DNA from: a virus
Virus record (IMG/VR): IMGVR_UViG_3300045135_001414
Coordinates: 1 to 35,134 of that record
Strand: one strand, 5' to 3'
DNA length: 35,134 nucleotides
Part shown: one piece after another, positions 1-5,935 of the stretch
How the letters are laid out: each line of letters begins with the position of its first letter
Numbering within the stretch: position 1 is the stretch's first letter
Notes under the pieces: generated by a model
What the model saw: the letters and a program-made list of their open reading frames with translations, nothing else
Databases searched by the model: none
What the model was told of the DNA's origin: nothing
Made by a program: the position numbers and the translations under genes

Positions 1-81
1 GTTTTAAACTGTGGGGGCATCTGTGACAAGCGAGTGCAAGAGGCTCTTAAAAATCATAAAAATCTAATCTGTGAGGATTGA
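1..81 (+). CDS. C-terminal end of a Cys-containing protein (partial)
   Basis: The frame is open from base 1 to a TGA at 79-81 and gives 26 residues of an otherwise unseen protein. It contains a C-x3-C pair (CGGIC) and another Cys near the end, which could be the remains of a small metal-binding knuckle. The stop codon sits just upstream of the next gene's ATG at 83, as expected in a tightly packed phage operon. No function can be assigned, and a short open frame by chance is possible. Confidence 0.4.
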   Translation, partial: VLNCGGICDKRVQEALKNHKNLICED

Positions 82-82
82 T

Positions 83-529
83 ATGATTACACCCATCAGC
101 CTGCTGTTTTTTTTTACCTCGCTATTACCTGCTAACATACCTGCAAACATGATCTACATGGGGCCAAGTATTGACCCTATACCTGCAATAAAGATCAAGC
201 GAGGCTATGTAAGTGATAACACATACATGCTCATGACTCCTTATCATTTCATCAGAGTTAAATCTGCTATTGAAAACTCACCGGACCTGTGCACCCTGGC
301 AATAGATGAAAGCATCAAAAAGTGCATGGAGGGAATGGAGAGAGAGCAGGAAATCATGCAGATTAGAGAGAATGATGATAAGGCTCTGATCAAAGCTTAT
401 GAGACTAGACTAGTTAAAATCGAGCGTGAGCTTGAGACTACTCTAGAAAAAAATGCTGTGTTACTATGGACTACAGTGGGATTATCATTAATAACCACTG
501 CTAGCATTACTATAACAGCATTGAGGTAA
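83..529 (+). CDS. Exported protein with coiled coil and C-terminal membrane anchor
   Basis: The 148-residue protein is not recognised. Residues 1-20 form a hydrophobic signal-like segment (SLLFFFTSLLPANIPA). The middle has two Cys and a charged helical stretch rich in Glu, Lys and Arg, probably a coiled coil, at about residues 85-125. Residues 127-146 (LLWTTVGLSLITTASITITA) are a clear transmembrane helix ending at the C-terminus. I prefer ATG at 83 to GTG at 71 because AGGA lies 5 nt before it. An export signal, periplasmic coil and C-terminal anchor match the topology of unimolecular spanins, but no lipobox Cys is present, so a spanin role is only a possibility. Confidence 0.65.
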   Translation: MITPISLLFFFTSLLPANIPANMIYMGPSIDPIPAIKIKRGYVSDNTYMLMTPYHFIRVKSAIENSPDLCTLAIDESIKKCMEGMEREQEIMQIRENDDKALIKAYETRLVKIERELETTLEKNAVLLWTTVGLSLITTASITITALR

Positions 530-534
530 TTAAA

Positions 535-807
535 ATGGAAAGCATGAGCGTTATTGACTTGGGCCAAGTGCTTGCAGTATTGGGCTTGTTTTATAAGCTG
601 TCAGCAGACAGGGCACAGCATGCAGAGGAGATGGGGCGCATTAAGTCTCAGATTGAATATCTGCAGGATAAGCAGAACACTGTTGATACTCGCCTCGATA
701 ACATTGACTCTAAGCTGGAAAAGTTAATAGCCAGTGTGGTGAGGCTCGAGGCGTTAATCAGCCATAAGAACACAGTTAAATACCTAGAAACGCCTAGCCC
801 TAAATGA
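535..807 (+). CDS. Small coiled-coil protein with hydrophobic N-terminus
   Basis: The protein has 90 residues. Residues 6-23 are hydrophobic (VIDLGQVLAVLGLFYKLS) and could be a short membrane segment or amphipathic helix. Residues 25-75 have the heptad pattern of a coiled coil. The layout loosely resembles small XhlA-like phage membrane proteins in mirror order, but I do not recognise a family. It starts 5 nt after the upstream exported protein, and its TGA overlaps the ATG of the dCMP deaminase gene (ATGA), so the three genes are probably cotranscribed and translationally coupled. Confidence 0.6.
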   Translation: MESMSVIDLGQVLAVLGLFYKLSADRAQHAEEMGRIKSQIEYLQDKQNTVDTRLDNIDSKLEKLIASVVRLEALISHKNTVKYLETPSPK

Positions 808-1256
808 AAGCTAAGCATCTTGCAGTAAGAGTGGCTCAGTGTGATCTGATAGCCAGTAACTCACCATGCCCAAGGCGCAAGGTGGGTGCTTTAATAGTTG
901 ACCCAGTATCTAACAGCATAGTGAGCGAGGGATATAATGGCACGCCTCGAGGCTCAAGGGTTAATCTATGTGGGGGCCTAACCTGTAAAAGATCTGTTTT
1001 AGGCATAGAGAGTGGCACACAAAATGATATAGGCTGCCATCATGCTGAGGGTAATGCCTTAGCCAATGCTTTGAGGGTAGGCACATCCACATTAAACAAG
1101 TGGATGATAACTAACTGTGACCCCTGCCTGATGTGTGCTAAAGCTATCCATCATGCAGGCATAACTACTGTTTACTGCCCGAGGGATAATGAGGGTGCAG
1201 GCGTGAGTTATCTATTAGAGCATGGTGTATCTGTTATGCAGATTGATCATCAGTAA
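804..1256 (+). CDS. dCMP deaminase (ComEB/T4 Cd-like zinc enzyme)
   Basis: The enzyme converts dCMP to dUMP, the substrate of thymidylate synthase. The 150-residue protein has the zinc-dependent cytidine/deoxycytidylate deaminase signature: HAE at residues 80-82, where His is a zinc ligand and Glu the proton shuttle, and PCLMC at 107-111, with two Cys zinc ligands. The N-terminal SxDPSxKVG-like region is replaced by NSPCPRRKVGA, as in phage and ComEB relatives, and extra Cys residues (56, 61) may bind a second zinc. Length fits the family. The start overlaps the previous stop (ATGA). With the ThyX gene at 7364 it gives the phage its own dCMP to dTMP route. Its 3' end overlaps the convergent RecT-like gene by 23 nt. 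Confidence 0.93.
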   Translation: MKAKHLAVRVAQCDLIASNSPCPRRKVGALIVDPVSNSIVSEGYNGTPRGSRVNLCGGLTCKRSVLGIESGTQNDIGCHHAEGNALANALRVGTSTLNKWMITNCDPCLMCAKAIHHAGITTVYCPRDNEGAGVSYLLEHGVSVMQIDHQ

Positions 1257-2346
1257 AGCTCTGTACATAATCATAAGCTGACCAGTCATTTGGGTTCATC
1301 TGTCTTAGTACCTCAATACCCTTTACCATGTGCTCATCATCAGTAAATGTGCATACTGTTCTTAGCGTCTCGACAAAAGCAGGCACTTTAATGCGTGGGC
1401 CATACCAGGCAGGCTCAAACATAGTAAGCGCTTTATACTGGCTCTTAAATACACTGTGTGCCTTGCCTGCATCATTAGTGTTATACCAATCATCAGCAAG
1501 CTTAGGCATCAGGCGAGTGGCAGAGTGCATTACATGAGAGTATAAGAAATCAAGCATCTGATCACCAGTAAGCTCAGAGAGCTTGATGCCCTTAGTCTTG
1601 ATTAGGTTTTTAACCTCAGCCTCTACCAAGTTATAAGACTCACACACTGCATAGAAATCATCTGTGTTATCCACTGTGTGCATGTGTCTATCTTGCTGAG
1701 GTGCAGGCTGTGGCTGTGGCTGTGGTGCAGGTGGCTTGCTTGGCTGAGGTGCAGGCTGTGGTGCAGGTTGATTAGATGGCATGTATTTAACATCATCCTC
1801 ACCAAGTGAGCGCGTAGTAATCTCAAAGCGCTCTTGATCAGATAGAGGCATATTATCTGCAATCTCATCAGATGAGTAGATGCCAGACACTGCATCAGGC
1901 CACACTGCTCTACATGCTGCTGTAATGCATCTAGCTCTCAGCATCTGCAGTGGCATGCGTTTCCAATTTGAATTACCTGTAAGACCCATCTGATGCGCTT
2001 GCTGTATTGTAAAGACTTGCTTATGCACAGACTTATTAGGATCATCTGAGCGCACGCACTCGATAACACAAGCCTCTGCATCATGGTGTGTAATCTGCAT
2101 GCGCTCTACAAGCCCAGAGTTATAAGTAATGCCTGCAATAGCATCAGCACGCATAGTGGGCTTACCCTTGATAGATGTAGTGTTAACCATCACTTGACCC
2201 ATATCATAGCCCCAATGGTGACCGAATGAAGCATGACATTTAACAAGGTCGAGCGCATCACGCTGATTATTATTAGAAAGCATCAGTGCCATATCCCATG
2301 CATCTGCTCTGTTCTCAGGTACCCAAATTGATTTAAGTGTGTTCAT
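1234..2346 (-). CDS. RecT-like single-strand annealing protein with Pro/Gln linker
   Basis: The protein has 370 residues, starting at 2346, where GGAG lies 6 nt upstream. The longer ATG at 2358 overlaps that ribosome site. Residues 60-165 carry a pattern common in phage RecT-like recombinases: KGKPTMRADA, then an Asp/Glu-rich strand, QMGLTGNSNWKRMP, QMLRARC and AVSGIYSSDEIAD. These proteins anneal complementary single strands in phage recombination and replication. A Pro/Gln-rich linker (about 192-218) joins this to an unrecognised C-terminal domain (225-370). No partner exonuclease was found; SSB is encoded at 5507. It is the last gene of the leftward unit and has its own TTGACA promoter near 2421. 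The assignment rests on motif memory and should be tested by profile search. Confidence 0.6.
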   Translation of the reverse strand: MNTLKSIWVPENRADAWDMALMLSNNNQRDALDLVKCHASFGHHWGYDMGQVMVNTTSIKGKPTMRADAIAGITYNSGLVERMQITHHDAEACVIECVRSDDPNKSVHKQVFTIQQAHQMGLTGNSNWKRMPLQMLRARCITAACRAVWPDAVSGIYSSDEIADNMPLSDQERFEITTRSLGEDDVKYMPSNQPAPQPAPQPSKPPAPQPQPQPAPQQDRHMHTVDNTDDFYAVCESYNLVEAEVKNLIKTKGIKLSELTGDQMLDFLYSHVMHSATRLMPKLADDWYNTNDAGKAHSVFKSQYKALTMFEPAWYGPRIKVPAFVETLRTVCTFTDDEHMVKGIEVLRQMNPNDWSAYDYVQSFTDDQSA

Positions 2347-2397
2347 GACTGACTCCATAATGTTTTACTCTGTGAGCAATAGTTAAAAGGTGGTTTA

Positions 2398-2426
2398 TAA
2401 ATAAGTTAAGTTTTACAATTTGTCAA
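2398..2426 (-). promoter_or_regulatory. Leftward promoter of the RecT-like gene with operator-like spacer
   Basis: Read on the - strand: TTGACA (2426-2421), 17 nt spacer, TATTTA (2403-2398). The spacer contains GTAAAACTTAACTTA (2416-2402), a 12/15 match to the operator-like motif in the two promoters of the 3006-3149 control region, placed 4 nt after the -35 box as in those promoters. The predicted leader before the start at 2346 is about 45 nt. Confidence 0.55.
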
Positions 2427-2441
2427 ACAAAAGTTAAACAA

Positions 2442-2777
2442 TTATTGATAATAGCTGTTAATGATATCTAGATACATATCTTGTCTGGGGTGCTCTTCAA
2501 TAGTGTTAGCAGTCTCAATGATAAGCTCAGAGTAATTATCAAGATGGCTCTCACACCATTGGCGTACATGCCCATAGCTAGCAGGCAGCCTATCTGCTTT
2601 AGTAAGCTTTAATACTCGCCATGGACTTAATGAGTTACGCACATCATTAGCACACTCATCAGCAGGGGCCATGCCCCAAGGTACGCAGTAGATAGTTACA
2701 GCTATCAAGATGGTAGCTACAAGATAAGTTAAAAAGCTCATGTCTGTTTTTATTTGATTGTCTGGGTGCATGTTCAT
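2442..2777 (-). CDS. Small single-pass membrane or exported protein
   Basis: The protein has 111 residues and no recognised family. Residues 13-33 are hydrophobic (MSFLTYLVATILIAVTIYCV), giving a signal anchor or signal peptide preceded by a polar N-terminus. The remaining roughly 75 residues are polar with two Cys (CANDV and QWCESH), which could form a disulfide outside the cytoplasm. AGGAG lies 3 nt before the first ATG and 9 nt before a second in-frame ATG at 2771, so either may be used. It sits 18 nt after the Cro-like gene in the leftward unit, a position where lambdoid phages often keep exclusion or accessory membrane proteins. That comparison is positional only. Confidence 0.65.
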   Translation of the reverse strand: MNMHPDNQIKTDMSFLTYLVATILIAVTIYCVPWGMAPADECANDVRNSLSPWRVLKLTKADRLPASYGHVRQWCESHLDNYSELIIETANTIEEHPRQDMYLDIINSYYQ

Positions 2778-2795
2778 TTGCTCCTTAGTTTTAGT

Positions 2796-3005
2796 TTAGT
2801 TATTGCGCATAAAGTCAAGTGGTGAAAAGGTAGTCTCTTGCTGTAACATGTTTGCTTTCTCAGCTAGCTTCTCAGCTAACTCAAGGCTACATGATCTGTT
2901 ATTGTTAATGATGAGTGATAGATAATTGATAGTGGTGCCTGACAAGTGAGCCAGTGCTTTTAGTTTAACCGAGCGCTTAAGCGCCTCTCTCTTTTCTGCT
3001 GTCAT
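2796..3005 (-). CDS. Cro/CI-like helix-turn-helix regulator
   Basis: The 69-residue protein has a lambda-repressor-type HTH pattern: helix 2/turn/helix 3 around ALAHLSGTTINYLSLIINN followed by SLELAEKLAEKAN (about residues 17-52). Small size and lack of a C-terminal cleavage or dimerisation domain favour a Cro-like role. GGAG lies 7 nt before the ATG. It is the first gene leftward from the divergent control region, the usual place for a switch regulator. The repeated 15-bp motif in the three nearby promoters is its most likely binding site (inference). Confidence 0.7.
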   Translation of the reverse strand: MTAEKREALKRSVKLKALAHLSGTTINYLSLIINNNRSCSLELAEKLAEKANMLQQETTFSPLDFMRNN

Positions 3006-3040
3006 CTGATGACTCCTATAAAGTTAATGAGGATGCATAA

Positions 3041-3069
3041 GAGTTAACTTAGCTTTTACGTCTTGTCAA
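3041..3069 (-). promoter_or_regulatory. Leftward promoter of the Cro-like regulator
   Basis: On the - strand: TTGACA (3069-3064), 17 nt, TAACTC (3046-3041; a poor -10). The spacer holds GTAAAAGCTAAGTTA (3059-3045), which forms a near-perfect inverted repeat with the motif in the rightward promoter. The -35 is perfect and the -10 weak, so an activator or alternative -10 is possible. Confidence 0.55.
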
Positions 3070-3125
3070 ATAAAAGTTTAACAAAAAGATAAAAAAAGTT
3101 TTGACCACCTGTAAAAGCTAGGTTA
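3045..3125. promoter_or_regulatory. Divergent operator pair (15-bp inverted copies)
   Basis: TAACTTAGCTTTTAC at 3045-3059 and GTAAAAGCTAGGTTA at 3111-3125 match as inverted copies at 14 of 15 positions. Each lies inside the spacer of one of two divergent promoters, 4 nt from its -35 box. A third, 12/15 copy lies at 2402-2416 in the same register. This is what one expects of operators for a small repressor controlling both directions; a shared phage-specific promoter element is the alternative. Confidence 0.6.
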
Positions 3126-3129
3126 TGTA
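3101..3129 (+). promoter_or_regulatory. Rightward promoter of the replication operon
   Basis: TTGACC (3101-3106), a 17-nt spacer and TATGTA (3124-3129) give a good sigma70-like promoter. An excellent ribosome site AGGAGGT (3137-3143) follows, 6 nt before the initiator ATG at 3150, so the leader is very short. The operator-like motif 3111-3125 overlaps spacer and -10, suggesting repression by occlusion. Confidence 0.7.
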
Positions 3130-3149
3130 TAAGCACAGGAGGTAATCAA

Positions 3150-3800
3150 ATGAATAAACTAAATGAGTGTGATCTAAGACGCTCGATAATGAAAAGCACA
3201 GACTTTACACCTGCCACTAAACTCACTCTACTGGCTATCTTGCTTAAGGTAGATTGGAATACATGGCGAGGCCCTTGCACTATTACAGAGCTTGAGAGCC
3301 TAGCAGGCTTGAGCAGGAGAGCAGTGCAAACTGCTGTTAAGAGTCTAACTGATGCAGGCTTAGTGGCTAGATCATGGGCTAGCATTAATGATAGGCGCTT
3401 GCCTGTGATTGCATTAAATGCTCATAAGATTATGGGGGTGCAAAATCTGCAGGGTGCAAAATCTGCACAGTGCAAATCTAGCACCTTAGGGGGTGCAAAT
3501 CCTGCGTTTAAGGGTGCAAATCCTGCGTTTCACAGTGCAGAATCTGCGCCCTTACAATATAACAATAATAACAATACTATTATACAACCTAAAGAACAGA
3601 CTCAGGCTTTAGCTTATGAAGCTATTAATGAGACTACTCTAAACTCATCACTGCCTAAGACTCAGCACAAGCTTACACCTGCAATGATTAACACCATTGA
3701 GAGCCATGCTAAATACTCTGGGCATGATGAGAGAGTAAAAGTAGCTCGAGAGCATTTAAACATTAAACTACTTAAAGGCGGTTATTATGAACAAATCTAA
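3150..3800 (+). CDS. Replication initiator, winged-helix (lambda O-like role)
   Basis: The 216-residue protein has an N-terminal winged-helix domain (about residues 22-75). It includes TITELESLAGLSRRAVQTAVKS, with recognition-helix character, followed by LTDAGLVARSW and INDRRLPVI as the wing, as in many phage initiators. The central part (about 95-130) is low complexity because the DNA encodes six iterons there. The C-terminal part (175-216) is helical. It is the first gene of the rightward operon and overlaps the DnaC-like loader by 14 nt, the O-P arrangement of lambdoid phages. Known biology: such initiators bind iterons within their own gene and recruit the loader. The exact family is not certain. 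Confidence 0.75.
   Translation: MNKLNECDLRRSIMKSTDFTPATKLTLLAILLKVDWNTWRGPCTITELESLAGLSRRAVQTAVKSLTDAGLVARSWASINDRRLPVIALNAHKIMGVQNLQGAKSAQCKSSTLGGANPAFKGANPAFHSAESAPLQYNNNNNTIIQPKEQTQALAYEAINETTLNSSLPKTQHKLTPAMINTIESHAKYSGHDERVKVAREHLNIKLLKGGYYEQI
3436..3548 (+). repeat. Six iterons inside the initiator gene (candidate replication origin)
   Basis: Six copies of a 16-bp unit, consensus near GGGTGCAAATCCTGCG, occur at 3436-3451, 3452-3467, 3468-3483, 3491-3506, 3512-3527 and 3533-3548. Start-to-start spacing is 16, 16, 23, 21 and 21 bp. Copies 1 and 2 are identical (GGGTGCAAAATCTGCA), as are copies 4 and 5 (GGGTGCAAATCCTGCG). The 21-bp spacing puts copies on one helix face. An AT-rich stretch follows directly. 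Confidence 0.75.
3551..3602. other. AT-rich stretch next to the iterons (candidate unwinding element)
   Basis: The bases after the last iteron are strongly AT-rich, with AACAATAATAACAATACTAT-type sequence, and encode a run of Asn. The order of iterons then AT-rich DNA within the initiator gene is the layout of lambda ori. This is inferred from layout. Confidence 0.55.
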
Positions 3801-4710
3801 CACCCATGGCATGCAACCCCTAATCACTCCACAGCTTCTAAATCAAATCAAAGCACTTAAGAGCTTGCGAGCTCAACAGCCTGCTAAACCTGCCAAGCCT
3901 AAGCTATCATTTAAACATCTAAACGCATCTAACCTAGAGGCTGAGGGTTTTGTGCATCTAACCTCGTCAAGATTTAGCACTAAACCGGTGCCCTATTGTG
4001 GGCAGTGTAATGATGGCTGGGCTGATGCAGGTATTGAGAGAACAGTAAAGCTCTGCACAGATTGTGAGATACCAAGGCGCAAGCTTAAACGCCTTAATGA
4101 TCTAAACCTACCCTCAGATGCTAATGGTGCTCATCTTGGCATGTATGAATGGGATAGCTCACAGCAAAGAGAGAGAATACAAAACCTCATGGGATGGATG
4201 ATGTACGGGCGTGCTCACTCGCCTCAATCTCCATCTGTTTTAATGTATGGCTCTCCTGGGAATGGCAAGACCACTTTACACTATGCTCTAGCTAAAGAGG
4301 CTGTGTTTAATGATCACAGAGTTTTATTTACTACTCACACTGCTCTACTCGAGAGAGTTAAAAATACATTTGGAAGCTCAGAGAAAAACCCTTTATCAGA
4401 TGGCAAGTGGCTTAAGGGTGTTGACCTGCTTTTATTTGATGAGCTTGGTGGCATTGGTGGCAAGAGTGAGATGAGTAACTGGGCTTATACTCAAAGTGTA
4501 GATATCATAGGCCATATTTATGAGCGGTGGGCTAGTGGCTCTCTCTCTGTGCTTATGACTAGTAATCTCACTCCGAAGCAGATTGCTAAGTATTTCCAAC
4601 ATAACCGAGCGGTGGGCAGTAGATTAATAGATATGTTTGGTGAGCCAATACACATGCAAGGCCCAGACAGACGCACTAATCATCACCTTAGCAATGTATA
4701 TGGGTTTTAA
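3787..4710 (+). CDS. DnaC-like AAA+ helicase loader with zinc knuckle
   Basis: The 307-residue protein loads the replicative helicase at the origin. Residues 71-93 hold four Cys (C71, C74, C90, C93), a zinc-binding module typical of DnaC/DnaI-type loaders. The ATPase core has Walker A GSPGNGKT (155-162), Walker B LLLFDE (214-219), a sensor-1-like TSN (258-260) and NRAVGSRL (273-280) with the Arg residues expected for the DnaC/IstB family. The first 50 residues (Pro/Lys-rich) probably contact helicase or initiator. The ATG overlaps the initiator's 3' end by 14 nt, implying coupled translation. No helicase gene is seen, so the host helicase is probably recruited. Confidence 0.88.
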   Translation: MNKSNTHGMQPLITPQLLNQIKALKSLRAQQPAKPAKPKLSFKHLNASNLEAEGFVHLTSSRFSTKPVPYCGQCNDGWADAGIERTVKLCTDCEIPRRKLKRLNDLNLPSDANGAHLGMYEWDSSQQRERIQNLMGWMMYGRAHSPQSPSVLMYGSPGNGKTTLHYALAKEAVFNDHRVLFTTHTALLERVKNTFGSSEKNPLSDGKWLKGVDLLLFDELGGIGGKSEMSNWAYTQSVDIIGHIYERWASGSLSVLMTSNLTPKQIAKYFQHNRAVGSRLIDMFGEPIHMQGPDRRTNHHLSNVYGF

Positions 4711-4711
4711 T

Positions 4712-5014
4712 ATGTTTTACATCGAGCCAGATAATGATAACAGAGCAAGATACCTAACACCTCGAGAGCAGTATGACAGAGCTATTGTAAATGATGCAGG
4801 TGACCGGTGCATATATGATGAGAAACAAGTGCTAAGCATACTCACAGCAGACTATAAGCGAGGTGTAGATCAGCAGTTAAAGAGAGCTTCTGATGAGGCT
4901 AGGCAGTATGTGGCACGCAGGCAAGCCCTGCAGTTTATGCGCTTCTTACAGATAGGCTGCTACTATTACCATGGGCCACTAATTAAAAACCTCTCGACAC
5001 ACATAGAGATTTAG
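4712..5014 (+). CDS. Small protein of unknown function in the replication operon
   Basis: About 100 residues from ATG 4712, one base after the loader's stop. An upstream frame extension exists back to 4637 but lies inside the loader gene. The sequence has an acidic start (FYIEPDNDNRARYLTPREQYD), a helical centre with many Arg/Gln residues, and a C-terminal Cys-Tyr-rich segment (FLQIGCYYYHGP). No family is recognised. Its ribosome site is weak, consistent with reinitiation after the loader. It is the last gene before a 200-bp intergenic region. Confidence 0.55.
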   Translation: MFYIEPDNDNRARYLTPREQYDRAIVNDAGDRCIYDEKQVLSILTADYKRGVDQQLKRASDEARQYVARRQALQFMRFLQIGCYYYHGPLIKNLSTHIEI

Positions 5015-5160
5015 TTTATAACAGCCATCCTTTTTGAGTCAGGTCTGCACCTCTTTTTTACTTTTTACTATTAACCTTTTTTTAAAAGAATTGATTAGTA
5101 TTGACTAATAGATGAGCTCAGATGTCTACCGCAGGCCTGACATTTAATTTGTTTTTTATT

Positions 5161-5175
5161 GTTAACAGTGTTAAC
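5161..5175. promoter_or_regulatory. 15-bp palindrome GTTAACAGTGTTAAC upstream of the RHH gene
   Basis: This is a perfect odd-length palindrome 39 nt upstream of the ribbon-helix-helix gene. The exact reverse complement occurs at 11994-12008, upstream of the structural operon, and no third full copy was seen. It overlaps the -35 region of the candidate promoter 5171-5199, so binding would be expected to repress. Confidence 0.6.
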
Positions 5176-5199
5176 CTGCTTTAACTAAAACGTTATATA
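5171..5199 (+). promoter_or_regulatory. Candidate promoter of the RHH/SSB/terminase operon
   Basis: TTAACC (5171-5176), 17 nt and TATATA (5194-5199) form a moderate promoter whose -35 lies in the palindrome. GAGGTGG (5203-5209) is the ribosome site, 4 nt before ATG 5214. The rest of the 5015-5213 gap contains T-rich runs and a separated inverted pair (5038-5048 with 5131-5141), but no clear terminator. Confidence 0.45.
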
Positions 5200-5213
5200 G
5201 TTGAGGTGGCACC

Positions 5214-5459
5214 ATGGCAGATAAGAAAACTACAGTTATAGGCATTAGGTTAACTGATGATGAATTAGCCCAGCTAGATGATTTATCTAGAGTCTATGAC
5301 CAAAGTAAGTCTAGGATAGCTCAGATATTCTTTAGAGCAGGGGCTACGCAGTATGTTAACAGAAAGAGAAAAGCTAGAGATGAGCTTAATGCAGTGCCAA
5401 ATCTATTACAAGTTTTGGGACTCACAGAGGCATCTACCAAGGGCAGCCGAAAGTGCTAA
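5214..5459 (+). CDS. Ribbon-helix-helix (CopG/Arc-like) regulator
   Basis: The 81-residue protein has the ribbon-helix-helix pattern in residues 5-45: a beta strand KTTVIGIRL, then TDDELAQLDDLSRVYDQSKSR as helix A and turn, and IAQIFFRAGATQYV as helix B. Such proteins bind DNA as dimers, inserting the strand into the major groove of palindromic operators. The tail (50-81) overlaps a second open frame and may be less constrained. GTTAACAGTGTTAAC just upstream is a natural autoregulatory site, and the same palindrome precedes the portal operon. The link to late control is inferred. Confidence 0.75.
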   Translation: MADKKTTVIGIRLTDDELAQLDDLSRVYDQSKSRIAQIFFRAGATQYVNRKRKARDELNAVPNLLQVLGLTEASTKGSRKC

Positions 5460-5580
5460 CCACTTTGCAAATCAAATACTCGATATTAAAAGGCGTTTAA
5501 AAGAGCATGACAGTAAACAGAATAACACTAGTGGGCAATGTGGGCAAGGATGCAGAGCTAAAGAAGACTCAGGGCAGTAG
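5353..5580 (+). CDS. Small helical protein overlapping both neighbours
   Basis: The 75-residue frame begins 107 nt before the RHH gene ends and finishes 74 nt after SSB starts. Residues 5-52 read like a real helical protein (KLEMSLMQCQIYYKFWDSQR, then RAAESANHFANQILDIKRRL). The last 20 residues coincide with the SSB start in another frame and look unselected. Internal ATGs at 5380 and 5389 are alternative starts. No family is recognised. Without this gene there would be a 47-nt gap between RHH and SSB, so it could also be a shadow. Confidence 0.45.
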   Translation: MLTEREKLEMSLMQCQIYYKFWDSQRHLPRAAESANHFANQILDIKRRLKEHDSKQNNTSGQCGQGCRAKEDSGQ

Positions 5581-5935
5581 CTATGCGAGATTTACCCTAG
5601 CCACCAATACCAACTATAAAAATAATGCAGGTGAGTGGGTTACTGAAACAGAGTGGCATAATGTAAAGGTGTGGGGCCTCACAGCAGAGAGAGCAGTAAG
5701 CCAGTGCAGAAAAGGTAAGCTAGTTTATGTTGAGGGTAAACTTGTGAGCTATGAGCATGAGGGGCGCAGGCTGTGGGATGTAAAAGCAGATCTATTTAGA
5801 GTGCTTGATAAATCAAACTCATCTACAGAGCACCCATCATCTGAGCTTATTGGCCCGGAGTCACAGGCTACAGTAGAGCCAAGTGGTAACCCTTGGAGTT
5901 ATCCAATACCGAATAATGATTCATGGCGTAAGTAA
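5507..5935 (+). CDS. ssb: Single-stranded DNA-binding protein
   Basis: The 142-residue protein has the OB-fold SSB pattern from its first residues: NRITLVGNVGKDAELKKTQG, then YARFTLATNTNYK, TEWHNVKVWGLTAERA and GKLVYVEGKLVSYEH. It coats single-stranded DNA during replication and supports annealing by the RecT-like protein. The C-terminal third is a polar flexible tail, but its tip is PNNDSWRK rather than the acidic DDDIPF-type peptide that host SSBs use to bind partners. ATG 5507 puts the OB fold at the N-terminus as in the family; its ribosome site is weak and embedded in the overlapping frame. Confidence 0.93.
   Translation: MTVNRITLVGNVGKDAELKKTQGSSYARFTLATNTNYKNNAGEWVTETEWHNVKVWGLTAERAVSQCRKGKLVYVEGKLVSYEHEGRRLWDVKADLFRVLDKSNSSTEHPSSELIGPESQATVEPSGNPWSYPIPNNDSWRK

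Noticed and set aside
83-529. Lipoprotein signal as in true unimolecular spanins
   Set aside because: No Cys follows the hydrophobic segment within the lipobox window.
1623-1895. Leftward 90-residue open frame
   Set aside because: It is a shadow of the RecT-like gene in another frame of the same strand, made of Leu/His/Ser runs from the Pro/Gln-encoding repeats.
3436-3548. CRISPR array
   Set aside because: Units are 16 bp with almost no spacers and lie inside a coding region, which fits iterons instead.
4637-4711. Upstream extension of the small gene after the helicase loader
   Set aside because: It lies entirely inside the loader gene in another frame, and ATG 4712 falls right after the loader's stop.
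5041-5062. Small AGGT-CTGC-ACCT hairpin followed by Ts as terminator of the replication operon
   Set aside because: A 4-bp stem is too short to be convincing.
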